A stretch of DNA of 64,000 bases from Amphiura filiformis (taxonomy: Eukaryota; Echinodermata; Ophiuroidea; Amphilepidida; Amphiuridae): assembly GCF_039555335.1 (NCBI RefSeq), contig NC_092629.1:34179796-34243795 (forward strand). The letters run 5' to 3'. Position numbers and translations under genes: made by a program. Shown here one piece after another: positions 1 through 12,700 of this stretch (position 1 is the stretch's first letter; each line of letters begins with the position of its first letter). The notes beneath the pieces were generated by a model. It made no database searches, was not told the origin of the DNA, and worked only from the letters and a program-made list of their open reading frames with translations.

Positions 1-20
1 GCCACCGACTAAGAATTAGG

Positions 21-194
21 GATTCAATCATGTTTCACCGTTGTTCATCACCGATTAACAACGATGCGTCCGCGTCGTCTGAGTGGTTTACTTCGCGAGG
101 GCAGCTTTAGCTGCCTGAGTGAAGTAAACCACGCAGACGCTGCCGATGCGAAGTTGTTAATCGGTGATGAACAACGGTGAAACATGATTGAATC
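21..194. repeat. Fold-back repeat at window start
   Basis: Left arm GATTCAATCATGTTTCACCG... and right arm ...CGGTGAAACATGATTGAATC are complementary over about 75 bases, with GGTTTACTTC and GAAGTAAACC near the apex. A related segment (GTTCATCACGGATTAACAACGG) recurs at about 483-505, so the hairpin may be one end of a larger element. Bases 195-583 hold no other feature I can name and no upstream DPYD exon. Confidence 0.8.
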
Positions 195-583
195 CTTTCA
201 ACAACGAAAAGAAGCTAAAAATCGTATAATTCACGATTATTTTACGAGGAATGTCAGTTCATCATTGCCACTCAGCCTTACCAAAACTTTGATGATTTCT
301 CTTTTGATATCAGCAATAAAACTACAGAATAAAACGGCAATGTTTAGCCGCTTCCTGATAAATACTGAATCAACTTGTAAGCTGGCATACGCACAAAGGT
401 TCCAGGCATGACGAATTTTACGCGCTCTCGCGCAACGCGTAGTCTCGCTCACGTTCGCGTATACGCTACAGTAAAAGTGTTGGTTCATCACGGATTAACA
501 ACGGTTGGCTCCTGTACAAAGGTATAGGAAGAGTTGTTGAATTGCTAATAATGTACTCCATGTTATTGTTTCTTTCATCGTAG

Positions 584-754
584 ACTTGTGGCCAACTTGA
601 CAACGACTTTGAGGATATCAAACACACCACACTGAGTGAGAGGGCTGCACTACGAGAAGCTGCCCGATGTTTGAAATGTGCCGATGCTCCCTGTCAGAAG
701 AGTTGCCCTACACAGCTGGACATCAAAGCATTCATTACCAGCATTGCAAACAAG
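584..754 (+). CDS. DPYD: DPYD exon, equivalent to human exons 3+4
   Basis: 171 nt, 57 codons, phase 0 at both ends, after a TAG acceptor and before GTAATT. It opens with [16 protein letters not shown] and carries [15 protein letters not shown], four cysteines of the N-terminal iron-sulfur clusters. Human exons 3 (83 nt) and 4 (88 nt) sum to the same length, so the intron between them is absent here. Confidence 0.95.
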
Positions 755-3700
755 GTAATTTAATCAATATTTCAATTAATCTATGATCGGTGGGTCAGAT
801 TAGTTTTTCACTTGATCTGACAGTTTGATGGTTAATTAATTGATCGATTGAACAGTCAGCCAAATAAATGATTGATTGATTAATCAGTCGGAAAAAACAA
901 ACCGTCAATTCAATCTAGATGATAGATCAGTCGGTCAGATCGGCCGTTCAGTCGGTCTGTCTGTTTGATGGTTAGTCAATGTGGTTGATCATGTACCCAA
1001 AGGACCTTTAATCAATCAGTCAGCCAATCAATCAATCAAATCAAATCAAATCAAATCAATCAATCAATTTTAGATGGAACTTTTAAGGGACAATCAGAGA
1101 TCAGTAGATTGCTTTCACATTTCAGTTCAGTTCAATTTAGTTCAATTCAGTTTTATTTTATCCAATCATAAAAATACAAACAACATACTAATGTGAAATA
1201 TAAATAATTAATATACCATTTTTCACCCTGATGTGGCAGTGACATCAATACATTGAGGTAGCTGTTTTGTGTGTGCATCTATACTGTATCTTTAAGTGTG
1301 TGTGCGTGCATATATAGATTGGTATTTAAAATATATGGTGCGTGTGTACACCAGCGATCTGAGCGAACACTAAAGCGATTTGAAGCTGCACCCAATGCGC
1401 ACAGACATAACTGCCACATTGGGGTGAAAAATGGTATTAGATATACAGGGCAAATATTACAAATAAATAATGGAATTTTCTTACATAGACATACATAAAA
1501 GAAAAAAATTGAGCACATTTTGTATTTTTGTGGTAGTTGTGTTGGGCGTGAAAATTAATTTGCCAAGAAATACTTGCAAGAAGTAACCTAAATTTACCAT
1601 ATTGTTTATATTACCCCCTCATACTTGCCAGAATTATTATGGGGCTTCCAAGGCAATCTTCTCTGACAATCCGCTGGGTTTGACATGTGGAATGGTCTGC
1701 CCCACAAGCGATCTGTGCGTCGGTGGATGCAATCTTCAAGCGTCGGAAGAGGGCGCTATTAACATTGGAGGTCTTCAGCAATTCGCTACCGAGGTAGGCA
1801 TTAATATTTTTTCCCAGTGTAAAGTTTAAAGGTGGGTAACCTGATTGACAACCTCATCCCCTCACTTTACCCCATCAAAATACTGATTTTGGTATCAGGT
1901 AAAAGCTCATATTTTTCTCATTAACATGCTGTAATTAGGCATTCCAAATTGGTATATTTCCGGAGAAATCATCAAAAAACTGTTGAATTAGTCTCAAATA
2001 TGGTATACTATATTTTAGACTAATTCAACAGTTTTTTGATCATATCTTCGGAAATACACCGATTTGGAATGTCTAATTTCAATATGTTAATGAGAACAAT
2101 CGGATCTCTCATTTGATATCAATTTATTACATGATCATGATGATTATCATTAATAAAAACACTGTAGACTACCAAAATCATGCTGTATAAAATGTCAGTA
2201 ATTCCATAAGGAATTAGTCACATTTGCAAGGAACATTTACATGTTCTTTTTGCATGAATGTTTGAAAGGGACGACATTTTATGTTATAGGTAAGTTTTAA
2301 AGAATTCGATTTTCCAAATATATCAGGTCACCTTCCTTTAAGGTCTGATTACAGCATATATCAACAAATTGTACTGTTAAAAATTCTGTGGCAAATGGAG
2401 TAAGGGAACAAACCAAAAGTGTGAATTGAGTCTTACAAACGAAAGTGCTTTTGTTAGGAGGCTGACCTCTTCTCTCCCTGAAACATAGTGTCAAATGCTG
2501 AAAATTCCAATCCGAAAGATCAAATTTGACCAATATTTTAACTAGGTTTTTTTTATGTTATCAAATTTTTTATCCCCTCCCCGCCCTGGCCCCCTAACTC
2601 AACACAAAAGGTCTTTTTGGGAAAAAAAATGTATATCTTCAATATGAAAGGTCAAAATTTTCAATTAAAGTACATCATTAGATTTATAAAATTTACTTAT
2701 AGAGGACTTAAATATCAAAAATATCCATTTTTGAAATGAAATATCAAAAATATCCATTTCTAATCATTTGCCATAAAATGTGTATTACATGTATATCGTG
2801 AATTTCAACAACAAAAAAAAATCAAAATTATTTGATATCAGAAGGATATTCTTCGTATTTAGAATGCAATTCCATATGTCTGATGTGCTCTCATGTCCCA
2901 CAAAAAATTCTGTCAAAAGGTTCATACCCCATCCCTTAATGTAGTTTGCACCTACTTAAAACTACACTACCAGATTACTCTTGCTGCCAACATCAGAGGT
3001 ACATTGCTGCCCAGCTACTTCATGGCTACTCCAGAGTACCAGTACAGTACCAATCCAGTAACAGTGTGTGTACACATGGAATGGGTACCAATGGAGTAGC
3101 TAGATAACAGTGTACCTCTACTGGGGGGCAGCATCCTAAGGTACTGGTAGTGTATTTTCCCTTGAAAATGTAAAATCATGTCAAGTTCCAATTCTTGTTC
3201 TTTTCTCATGCTTTATAGATATTTCAAGCGATGAAGATCCCACAGATCAGGGACCCGAACCTGACACCATTGGATCAACTGCCAGAGAGTTATAATAGTA
3301 AAGTGGCACTTATAGGATGCGGACCAGCAAGCATTAGTTGCGCCACTTTCCTGGCAAGACTTGGATATAAGGTAATTTGTTGTTGTATGCATTTGTCTAT
3401 GTTGGGGTGGGTGGGTTTGGGGTGTACAATCTGTGTATGTTTGTGGACACATTCCAAGTAATGAATTATTACCATCCTCCTCCAGCAGGAGGCATTCTAA
3501 CCACTGAACTTTGCTCTGCCATATGGCTGATGATATTCCTTTTTTTCCCTTCAGGATTTAACCATCTTTGAGAAAGAGGATTACATCGGAGGACTCAGCT
3601 CTTCTGAAATCCCCCAGTTTCGTCTTCCATACAGTGTAGTATCTTTTGAAGTAGAACTAATGAAGGATCTTGGTGTCAAGGTAAGATAGTACTTTGATCT

Positions 3701-6700
3701 GTATCAAAAAGCTGGGCCTCATACTGTACAAAGGCTTGTAGCTACACCAGTTGGCGCTGTCATGTGTATTATTTTATTATTATTATTTACTTTCTTTAAG
3801 CAGGGTAATCCCATCAATGAAAACACTGATCTTCCTGGGGGCCCTGCAAGAGCCGTACATTTACAAACTTAAATAGTATTCATACTGAGTACATGAGGAA
3901 AAATATACATACATGAACATGAAATAATTATGTTTACATTATAAACTTACATTAACCTTACTTTTACCAGGTGGAACTTGGCAAAGGTCTCGGCGTCAAT
4001 GGTCTAAATTTGGAATCACTTCGGTCGACTGGCTACCAGTCTGTCTTCCTTGGTATCGGTATGCCACAAGCAAAGAGGGCGCCAATGTTTGTAGGACTGA
4101 CTGAAGAGCAAGGATTTTTCACTTCCAAAGACTACCTCCCGAAAGTGTCCAGGGCCAGCAAAGCAGGTATGTATGTTTTATCTAGATATCTGTCAGGATT
4201 GGGATATTCTATTTAAATTCCACACTACCCCTGTGGAAGAGTTTGGATTTATCTTCCACAGGGGGAGTATGAATTTCAAATGGAACGAACACATTAGGCA
4301 ACTCCATTTGAATTTCATACACCCTCTGGGAAAGATTCAACCTGAATCTTCCACTGAAGAAGGGTGAGTTTCAAATAGAGCTGCTAATGTGTTAATTCCA
4401 TTTGAAATTCTTACTCCCCCTGTGGAAGATATTTCCAAAATCTTCCACAGGGGTAGTGTGGATTTTAAATGGAATAGCCCTTTGCGCAAGAATTTTTTCA
4501 TGAGTCCGACACAATATGTGTGGTTTTCGAGAAGATTTTCAGTTGTCACTTTAAGCATAACACAAATACATGCCAAGTGTAGACGACTGATGGATTTAGT
4601 CTAACACTTCCCCCACAAAAACCTGTCCTGTAACCTAAGTCTTCTTGTGGTGGCAGCAGACAGTTATTCTAAAGTCCTGCCTGTTATTCTTTTCTTGCGA
4701 AACTGTTATCATAGGTATGTGTGGATGCAAGTCCCAGCTACCACAGCTCCATGGCAATGTGATTGTACTTGGTGCAGGGGACACGGCATTTGACTGTGCA
4801 ACATCGGCATTGCGCTGCGGTGCTAAACGGGTGTATATTGTGTTCCGTAAAGGGTTCACCACTATACGAGCCGTTACCAGAAGAGGTTAGTAAATATTTC
4901 ATTGTGTTTGTTGGGGGGTGTGTGTGCTTTGTGGCTGTCAGACTTCTGCTTTCCAATCAGAGGCGTACTGACCGGGGGAGTTGCTCCCTGGCTTGAAATA
5001 GGCATGTCCACTAAAAATTGAAGTACTTTTAAATTGATTCAGACCTAACTTATTGGCTGGGAATTGATGAAAGAAACATTTTGGCGTTTAAATAATCTTA
5101 ATCGGACGTTTCATTCCAGAGATATGGCCTTTTGAGTGTTACGGTTTTATATAGGGCTGCTAGAACATGTTAAAAAGTTAAAGTCCAAAAAGGATTACTA
5201 ACAGAAAGTGCAATTTTAAGGTACTTTTTCTTAATGTATTTATTAACTAGAGTTATCTGGAACATTATATTTGCTTATAACAACATGAAAATAAGATCAT
5301 CCTGAAAATTTAATCGATTTTGTTGACATACAACAAAAAATATAAGACCTCAAAACCCATGGTTTGTTTGGTGAAACCAAGCATGATCATAGATGGTCGC
5401 CATGGAAAATATCTCCATAGAGGAGATGAACAATAAGTGCATTATTTCAAATGAATAGCGGTAGTCTTAAACATTGTTCAATCTTTTACGGTCAGCACAT
5501 TTTATCTTCAAAAATTATTATATTTCATCATGGCATAAGTTTGGTAATATTAATCACTACCAATTTTGAGAAATTTGCTCCAACTCAAAGGTTATCTTTA
5601 ATACATTGAGCAATACACTGTGTGTGCATGGAAGCCATGATGGATAGCATATGAAATGGACATGGTAGTGAGAAGTGCATGATTTGAGATGGGCCATGTA
5701 GGCTTAAACATTCTTAAATTTCTTAACATCCTGTACATTTTGTCTTCAAAAATAGTTACATTTTATGACTATGTAAGTTTGCTTGTCTGATTCACTCCAA
5801 ATTCGGAAATAATTGCATTTGAACACCTGATGCACGGAATGGTGTCACTTCAACCTGTTGTAGTTCTCATCTCATTAAATTTTTCATTAAAAAAAGTTGA
5901 TCTCTTCATGAAGGAAGGTCCTCTCTATTTACTGACCAATCAGGAAAAAGTTTGGTTAATGTTTTCTGGTGGAATCAGGAATTTCTTGATACACCCTGAT
6001 ATAAGCCTACATTTGGATCAAAACAAGTATGTACGCCATTTAACAGGCCTGGGATTTCTTGTATCGATCAGTTTCTCCATAGACAATACGTGTGTGAGTG
6101 CACGCACACAGTAAATGAAAATCGTTCTAGTGGAAACTGTATTGACAGTGGGCATCCCTAATAATAAGTACCATGAAAAAATTATGCCTGAAGAAATTGA
6201 CGAAAAGTTGTAATGGCCAGAATTGGGTCTATTTTGCCAATTTCGCATTAAAATTTTGTATTGCAATACATGCAAACATGCTTTAAATGGTGAATTGTTT
6301 AAGAATGAGAATAAAAGTAATTGTTTCGAGACCTGGCCATGTCTCTATCGCCTGATATAACTCGGAAATAACATTCGTTTTAACAACTCGTTGTTCCACT
6401 TAAATCATATCAGGTGATAGAGACCAAGCTGGTTCTCAAAACAATACTTTAATTCTCTAATTGATTGAAATATAAATTTATGTGACTGTTTTATGTTTAT
6501 ATTTGCAGATGGAGCTAGCACGTGAAGAGCGCTGCGAGTTCATGCCGTTCCTCTCCCCTCGTAAAGTGATCCTCAAAGGAGGCAAAGTGTCTGGTTTGGA
6601 ACTCTGTAGGACGGAGCAAGATGACGAAGGCAAGTGGGTAGAGGATGAAGAGCAGACCGTCAGACTGAAAGCAACTTATATCATATCTGCATTTGGCTCC

Positions 6701-9700
6701 ACACTGGCCGACACACAAGGTAATAACTCGATGGACATTATCAGTCTTATTTTTGGCCTCTAAGAACTCATTTGATTGGTTACGAGGGGCAGTGTTGTAT
6801 TTACGCATAAAATGAAAATAAACGATATATTTACACATGTACACATTATAATCTCCTCAACAGTCAAAGAAGCCATGGCGCCAATGAAGTTCAATTCATG
6901 GGGTCTTCCTGAAGTGAACCACGACACTATGCAGACAAGCGAGAACTGGGTGTTCTGTGGCGGAGACTTGGCAGGCATGGCAAACACTACTGTTGAATCA
7001 GTGAATGATGGAAAGACTGCTGCATGGTTCATGCATAAGTACATGCAGGTAAGCAGTTGGGTTGTTCCATTTGAAATATGTATCACCCCTGTGGAAGATT
7101 TAAGAAAGGTCTTCTACAGAGGGAGGATGTTTTTCAAATGGAATTGGCTAGGGTAAATTATTTTGAATCTTATAGTCATTTATGTTGATCCAAATTAATG
7201 TATTGTGGGAAATTTTTGTGGGGGTTAAATTTTTTGTGGTCGAACAGACAAAATATTTATTACACTTAAAGGGGTCCGTAATCCACCTTTGAACAGTATT
7301 TTGTGGGGCCTGATAGCACATCAGACACACCAAATTGCATTCTGAATGTGATGAATGTCCTTGTAACATCAAAGATTTTTTGATATAATAACATGTCTAA
7401 CAACTTTAACATTTTTCTTGCATCTATTTTTTCTTTATGTGTCACTTCCCCCATTCCCAGTGAAAGACCGTAGAATGAAGACCACATGTCCCATAAATAT
7501 AATTTTGGTATCAAATGAAAGGTGAAGACCTATACTAAATGATGACATCAAAAACTCAATTTTCAAAATGAGTGACTTATGTCTGGTTTTGTGGGAGCAG
7601 GTCACGCGTATTTACGCGTTCAGGCACTTTTCTGACTCCTTCAAATCCATAGTCCCAATGTTCAATGCGTACAAAATCTTGAAAATGTACGCATTCAAAT
7701 ATTGCAAGATTTGAATAGAGAAACACCCAATATTGTGCATTTACTCTTGGCTTTTGGCATTTAGGACCTACTCCCGATATGTAGGGCCTATCAAATTTTG
7801 TCAGCATCCATCCATGTCTCTAAAATTGTATAGTGTCCGTTTGAAATCTTGCAAATTGGGTTCGTGTCTTTTTTCTGTTTAAATGATGCACCAAATATGT
7901 CTTCAATTGGACTTTAATTTTGCAAAATTTTCCCACGGGGGAACATCCCCTCAGACACCCCCATGCGTAGTGGATAAACAAGTGATTTTCGCTTCTGCTT
8001 CGACATTTGTCAATTTAGGCCCTGTGTTTAACACAATTTATATGTCTAATGGGGAAAACGTGACAACGAAAGGCTTTAGGGACCGTCATTTCACAATTTT
8101 CGGCTTTTCAACTGTTCAAACTGAAATTTTATACACAGTAATAGTGCCAAAATGGTCCTCCAAATCGCTTCAATAAGGTCTTCATTTTGCAAAATTTTCC
8201 AAGTTCTAAGGGGGGAACATCACCCTGCGTAGTTGATAAACAAATTGCCACTTTCACTTCTGCTTTCGACATTTGGCAATTTATGTTTAACACAATTTAT
8301 AGGCCTACTATAATAGGGAAAACGTTCCGTCCACGAAAGACTCCATGGACTGCTCGGCTTTTTAAACTAAAATTTAACACATTAATAGTGCCAAAATGAT
8401 CTACCAAATTGCTTAAATTAGGTCTTCATTTTGCAAAAGTTTCTTACTTCTCAGGGGGCATTTTTAAATATTATTAAAAACTGCTCTAGATCCGCCACTG
8501 CTCCAAACAGTGGCGTAGATTTCTTTTTGACTGGGGAGGGGGGGGGGGTGAAAAAAATGTCTTGAAATATAGTGAATCCAGCACCTTTTGGAGAAAGAAT
8601 AAGTTTACGGTACAAAACATTTTGCCATTTTGAAGCTAAACTGTTGAAATATGGTGCAGAAGTGGAATAAATTCGCGCGAAGCGCAAAAAATGCACTTTT
8701 GGGGCTAAAATGGCCAAATATGAGGTTAGTTTGGTCAGAAACCCACATACAGGCGTTAACATTGGGGTATGATTGTATGGACCATCCCCCTGGCCAAATA
8801 TTGGGGAGATTCCCCCCGCTCCGGATCTACGCGTATGGCGCCAAAAACACACATATTATTAAAAATGACTTCAAAAATACCCCTTGGGCAATGTTTTTGA
8901 CTCCTTCAGAGGAAAAATTCACAATTGAAAGTGTCAAAAAAATGTGAAAATACCCCTTCAGCAAAATGCTTAAAGAAAACCCTGGTCACATATGCAGGTA
9001 TACACATGAGAAATAACTTTCATTCACACATTTTTTCCACTTTTTTATTTTGCAGTCATTGCACAAAGCCGCTGTCCCAGACACGCCCAAACTCCCCATG
9101 TTCTTCACTCCTATTGATTTGGTGGACACCAGTGTAGAGATTTGTGGACTCAAATTCCCAAATCCATGGGGTTTGGCCAGTGCTACTCCGACAACCTCGG
9201 CACCCATGATACGCAGAGCTTTTAAGGAAGGGTGGGGATTTGTTGTGACCAAAACATTTGCTTTAGATAAGGTGAGTTTTTTTTGATGATATAATTTTTG
9301 GTATGAAATGAATAATTAATTGGTTAAGTGACAGAACTGACCACCATCGATCCTCCCATGTGACAAATGGACTGTAGGTCCCCCTGAACACACCTGCATG
9401 CATGGGCACCCCCTTTTTTTGCCCCACGTCCAGGCAAGGGAGGCGGAATAAGGTATTAAAGTGTGAGTAATGCAAATGTTGGGCCAGTATTATTATTAGT
9501 CAAGCTGGTAACCTTTTATAATTATTGACCAGAGGAAGAATATTTGTGACATGATATATAATCGAAAGCAGACACTTTTGGGCAGGATCATTCATAAATG
9601 GAGAAATAGCGAACAATCTGCCCGGGGGCGATTTTTTACAAAATCTGGGTTTGTTGCAAATTTGTGATGTTATTAATGTTTAAAATATTGTCTGTTATGA

Positions 9701-12700
9701 TAGTTCCGATCAGACCGGAATGTAACTGGCATCTTGTATTTTTTGAGACATTTTTCAAGGTAATTCCGACTCTCAACATTGTCAATAATATTTTTAAAGG
9801 CCGATATCTCAATTTCCAATTTTTATAATACCATAACTTACAAACTCAATATCTCCGCTTAGAATGTACGATTTCATTGGGGAAAACAGCATTGTGGGGC
9901 AAAATATCTCTATATTTAAGATACGTAAAAACCTCAAAATTGATAACCTGCCCAAAAGTGTCTGATTTTGACATGACACGTCACATTTCAGAGTCCCATT
10001 AATTAATGCCATTTTTATCTCAAAACTCTTTCTAATAGGACATAGTGACCAACGTATCTCCACGTATCGTCCGTGGAACAACCTCTGGACATACTTACGG
10101 ACCGGGACAAGGAGCCTTTCTCAACATTGAGCTCATCAGCGAGAAAACATGTGCATACTGGTGTCAGAGTGTGAAAGAACTCAAGGCTGACTTCCCTGAT
10201 TTCATTGTTATATCCAGTATCATGTGTGGGTACAGTAAGGATGACTGGACTGTGCTTGCCAAGAGAGCAGAGGTAAGTTCTCAAGGCTGAAATTCGTGTA
10301 ATTGTTATTTAGCACAATCTTGTATATTGCGCATGTCATGTTAAACATCGAGCGTGTGGATCAGATTCCAAATGAAACCATCTACAATCTGGCCAACACC
10401 ACTCCACTGGTTGCCAGAGTCAAGATTCATCAACTCAAATTTCTGAAGACCATAAACCTCTGAAAGAATATGCCCTTATATTCCATCACATGGAGAAACC
10501 GGGACGGCCGCGCACACTGTACTTACAGTATGTCCAGCACCTCCTGGGAGATACTGAAGGGATGCTGCAGCCAAACAAAATTATTTCACTTGCCCAAGAT
10601 CGCAATAGTTTGGGAAAGCTTGTAGTGGCCTGCTCCACAGCCGAATGATGATGATGATGATGTTGTATATTGTGCAAACTTCCCCATGAGCTAATTATTT
10701 AAAAGCTGTCCAGATGGTGATATTGATGATGACAATGATGACAACAACAACGAGAAGACAAAGATATGGACAATAAGAATGATGTAATGTGATGATGATT
10801 AGGAGGATGTTGGTGAAGATGGCAGTGAGTGGTGAAGTGGGTTTTGAGCCAGCAGGTTAACCATAGTTTACTTACTTCTCAATTGACCTTTTCATTAAAT
10901 CCACATAAGCCTTCGCAAGGACATCTGAGATTTCGTCATTTGACGTCACGCCGACTTGCAATGCGCAGTAACGATATGCGCTAAACGATGTGTGCATCGG
11001 CGCAGATCGGCATGACGTCAAATGATGACATCTCAGGTGTACTCGGCTTATGGGATTTACCAAAAAGGTCAATATAGATTTTATAAGACCATCGTAATTT
11101 AATAGTTTGTCCAAAAGCCCCTGCGTGCATTTGTAAAATCACCCGCTTTTTGCGCGTTATTCACGCTGGCTTTGAATGAGTTCAATTTTTTTTCTTTATC
11201 TAACTGTCTCTTACAACTCATGATAATCTTTTCCAGGAATCAGGTGCAGATGCTCTAGAACTAAACCTTTCCTGCCCACATGGAATGGGTGAGCGTGGTA
11301 TGGGTCTAGCCTGCGGGCAGAACCCGGAACTAGTACTGAATATCTGCCGCTGGGTGCGTGCAGCCATCAAGATTCCATTCTTTGCGAAACTGACCCCGAA
11401 TGTTACTGACATTGTGGATATAGCCAGAGCTGCACATCAAGGTAAAGTTAGCTGTGAAGTAGCGATGGGAATATTAAATGCACACATGTACCGTTAAACA
11501 TTTTGCAGTTGCGGTAGACGTGTACACGCAAGTCATTTTCAACCTTCAATTTTCCATTCTTTAATGTTAAACAACAGTTGAAAGTAACAAAATCTGAAGA
11601 CGACTTTAATAATTTACACGAAACTTGCTCGAAACATTCATTCTTTAACAATAATATGTCATAATAATGCATAGTTTCTGACATGTTAGGGCTGTTGCCT
11701 TTGCAAATTTTACCTTATGTACGGCACCATTGGTACTAGTATAACTTGTTAGAAATTCCTGTTTTGTGAGGTGCACCACACCTATCATATATTCATGAAA
11801 TCTTGCCGCCACACGGGGCTGGGATTAATGCGTGTTAATATGTTAAACGTATGCATCACTGATGCGTTAAATGTTCGAGAAAATAAACGGAATAACACAT
11901 CCCTACTGTAAAGTTTGTATCGACTTATATTAGGCACAACAAAAATAAAGATTCATAACACTGTTTATTGGGCTATTCCATTTTAAATTATCTAAAATCC
12001 ACACTACCCCTGTGGAATATTTTGGAAATATCATCCAAAGGGGGAGTATGTTTTTCAAATGTAATTGGCCAGGGTTAATCATTTTGAAACCCATGCTACC
12101 TCTTTATTATGGCTTTTCCTATATCTTCCACAACTGGAGTGAGTATTTCAAATGCAACTTACCCAACTGTCTATTTTATTTGATACACATACTCCCTCTG
12201 TTGTAGACTAGCTTAATCTTCCACAGGGGGAGTGTGGATTTTAAATGGAATAGCCCATTGATTGAAAATTGTGGGCAATAATAAAATAAATATGACAAAC
12301 TTTTAAAATGATTGAAATGATTGATAATATATGCATCGTTGCTACTAGGTGGTGCCGATGGAGTGACAGCGACCAATACCGTATCAGGCCTCATGGGTCT
12401 CAAGGGAAAGGGCAACGCCTGGCCTGCCATCGGAAAAGAGAAGAGGACCACCTACGGAGGCGTCTCCGGTAACGCCATCCGGCCCATTGCGCTCAAAGCT
12501 GTGTCGGCCATTGCTAGGGCTTTGCCGGGATATCCTATTTTGGCTGCAGGTGGAATTGACTCTGCGGAGGTGGGATTGCAGTTTTTGCATGCTGGAGCTT
12601 GTGCTCTGCAGGTAAGGGGACCTAGAATGATACCTTGTGGTATACCAGTTTAAAATAGGGCAAGAATGGAAAAGAGAAGAAGACTGCTTATGGAGGCGTG

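Noticed and set aside
184-491. Missing first DPYD exons in overlapping frames at the window start
   Set aside because: Neither strand encodes anything like the DPYD N-terminus; the sequence belongs to the fold-back and its flank.
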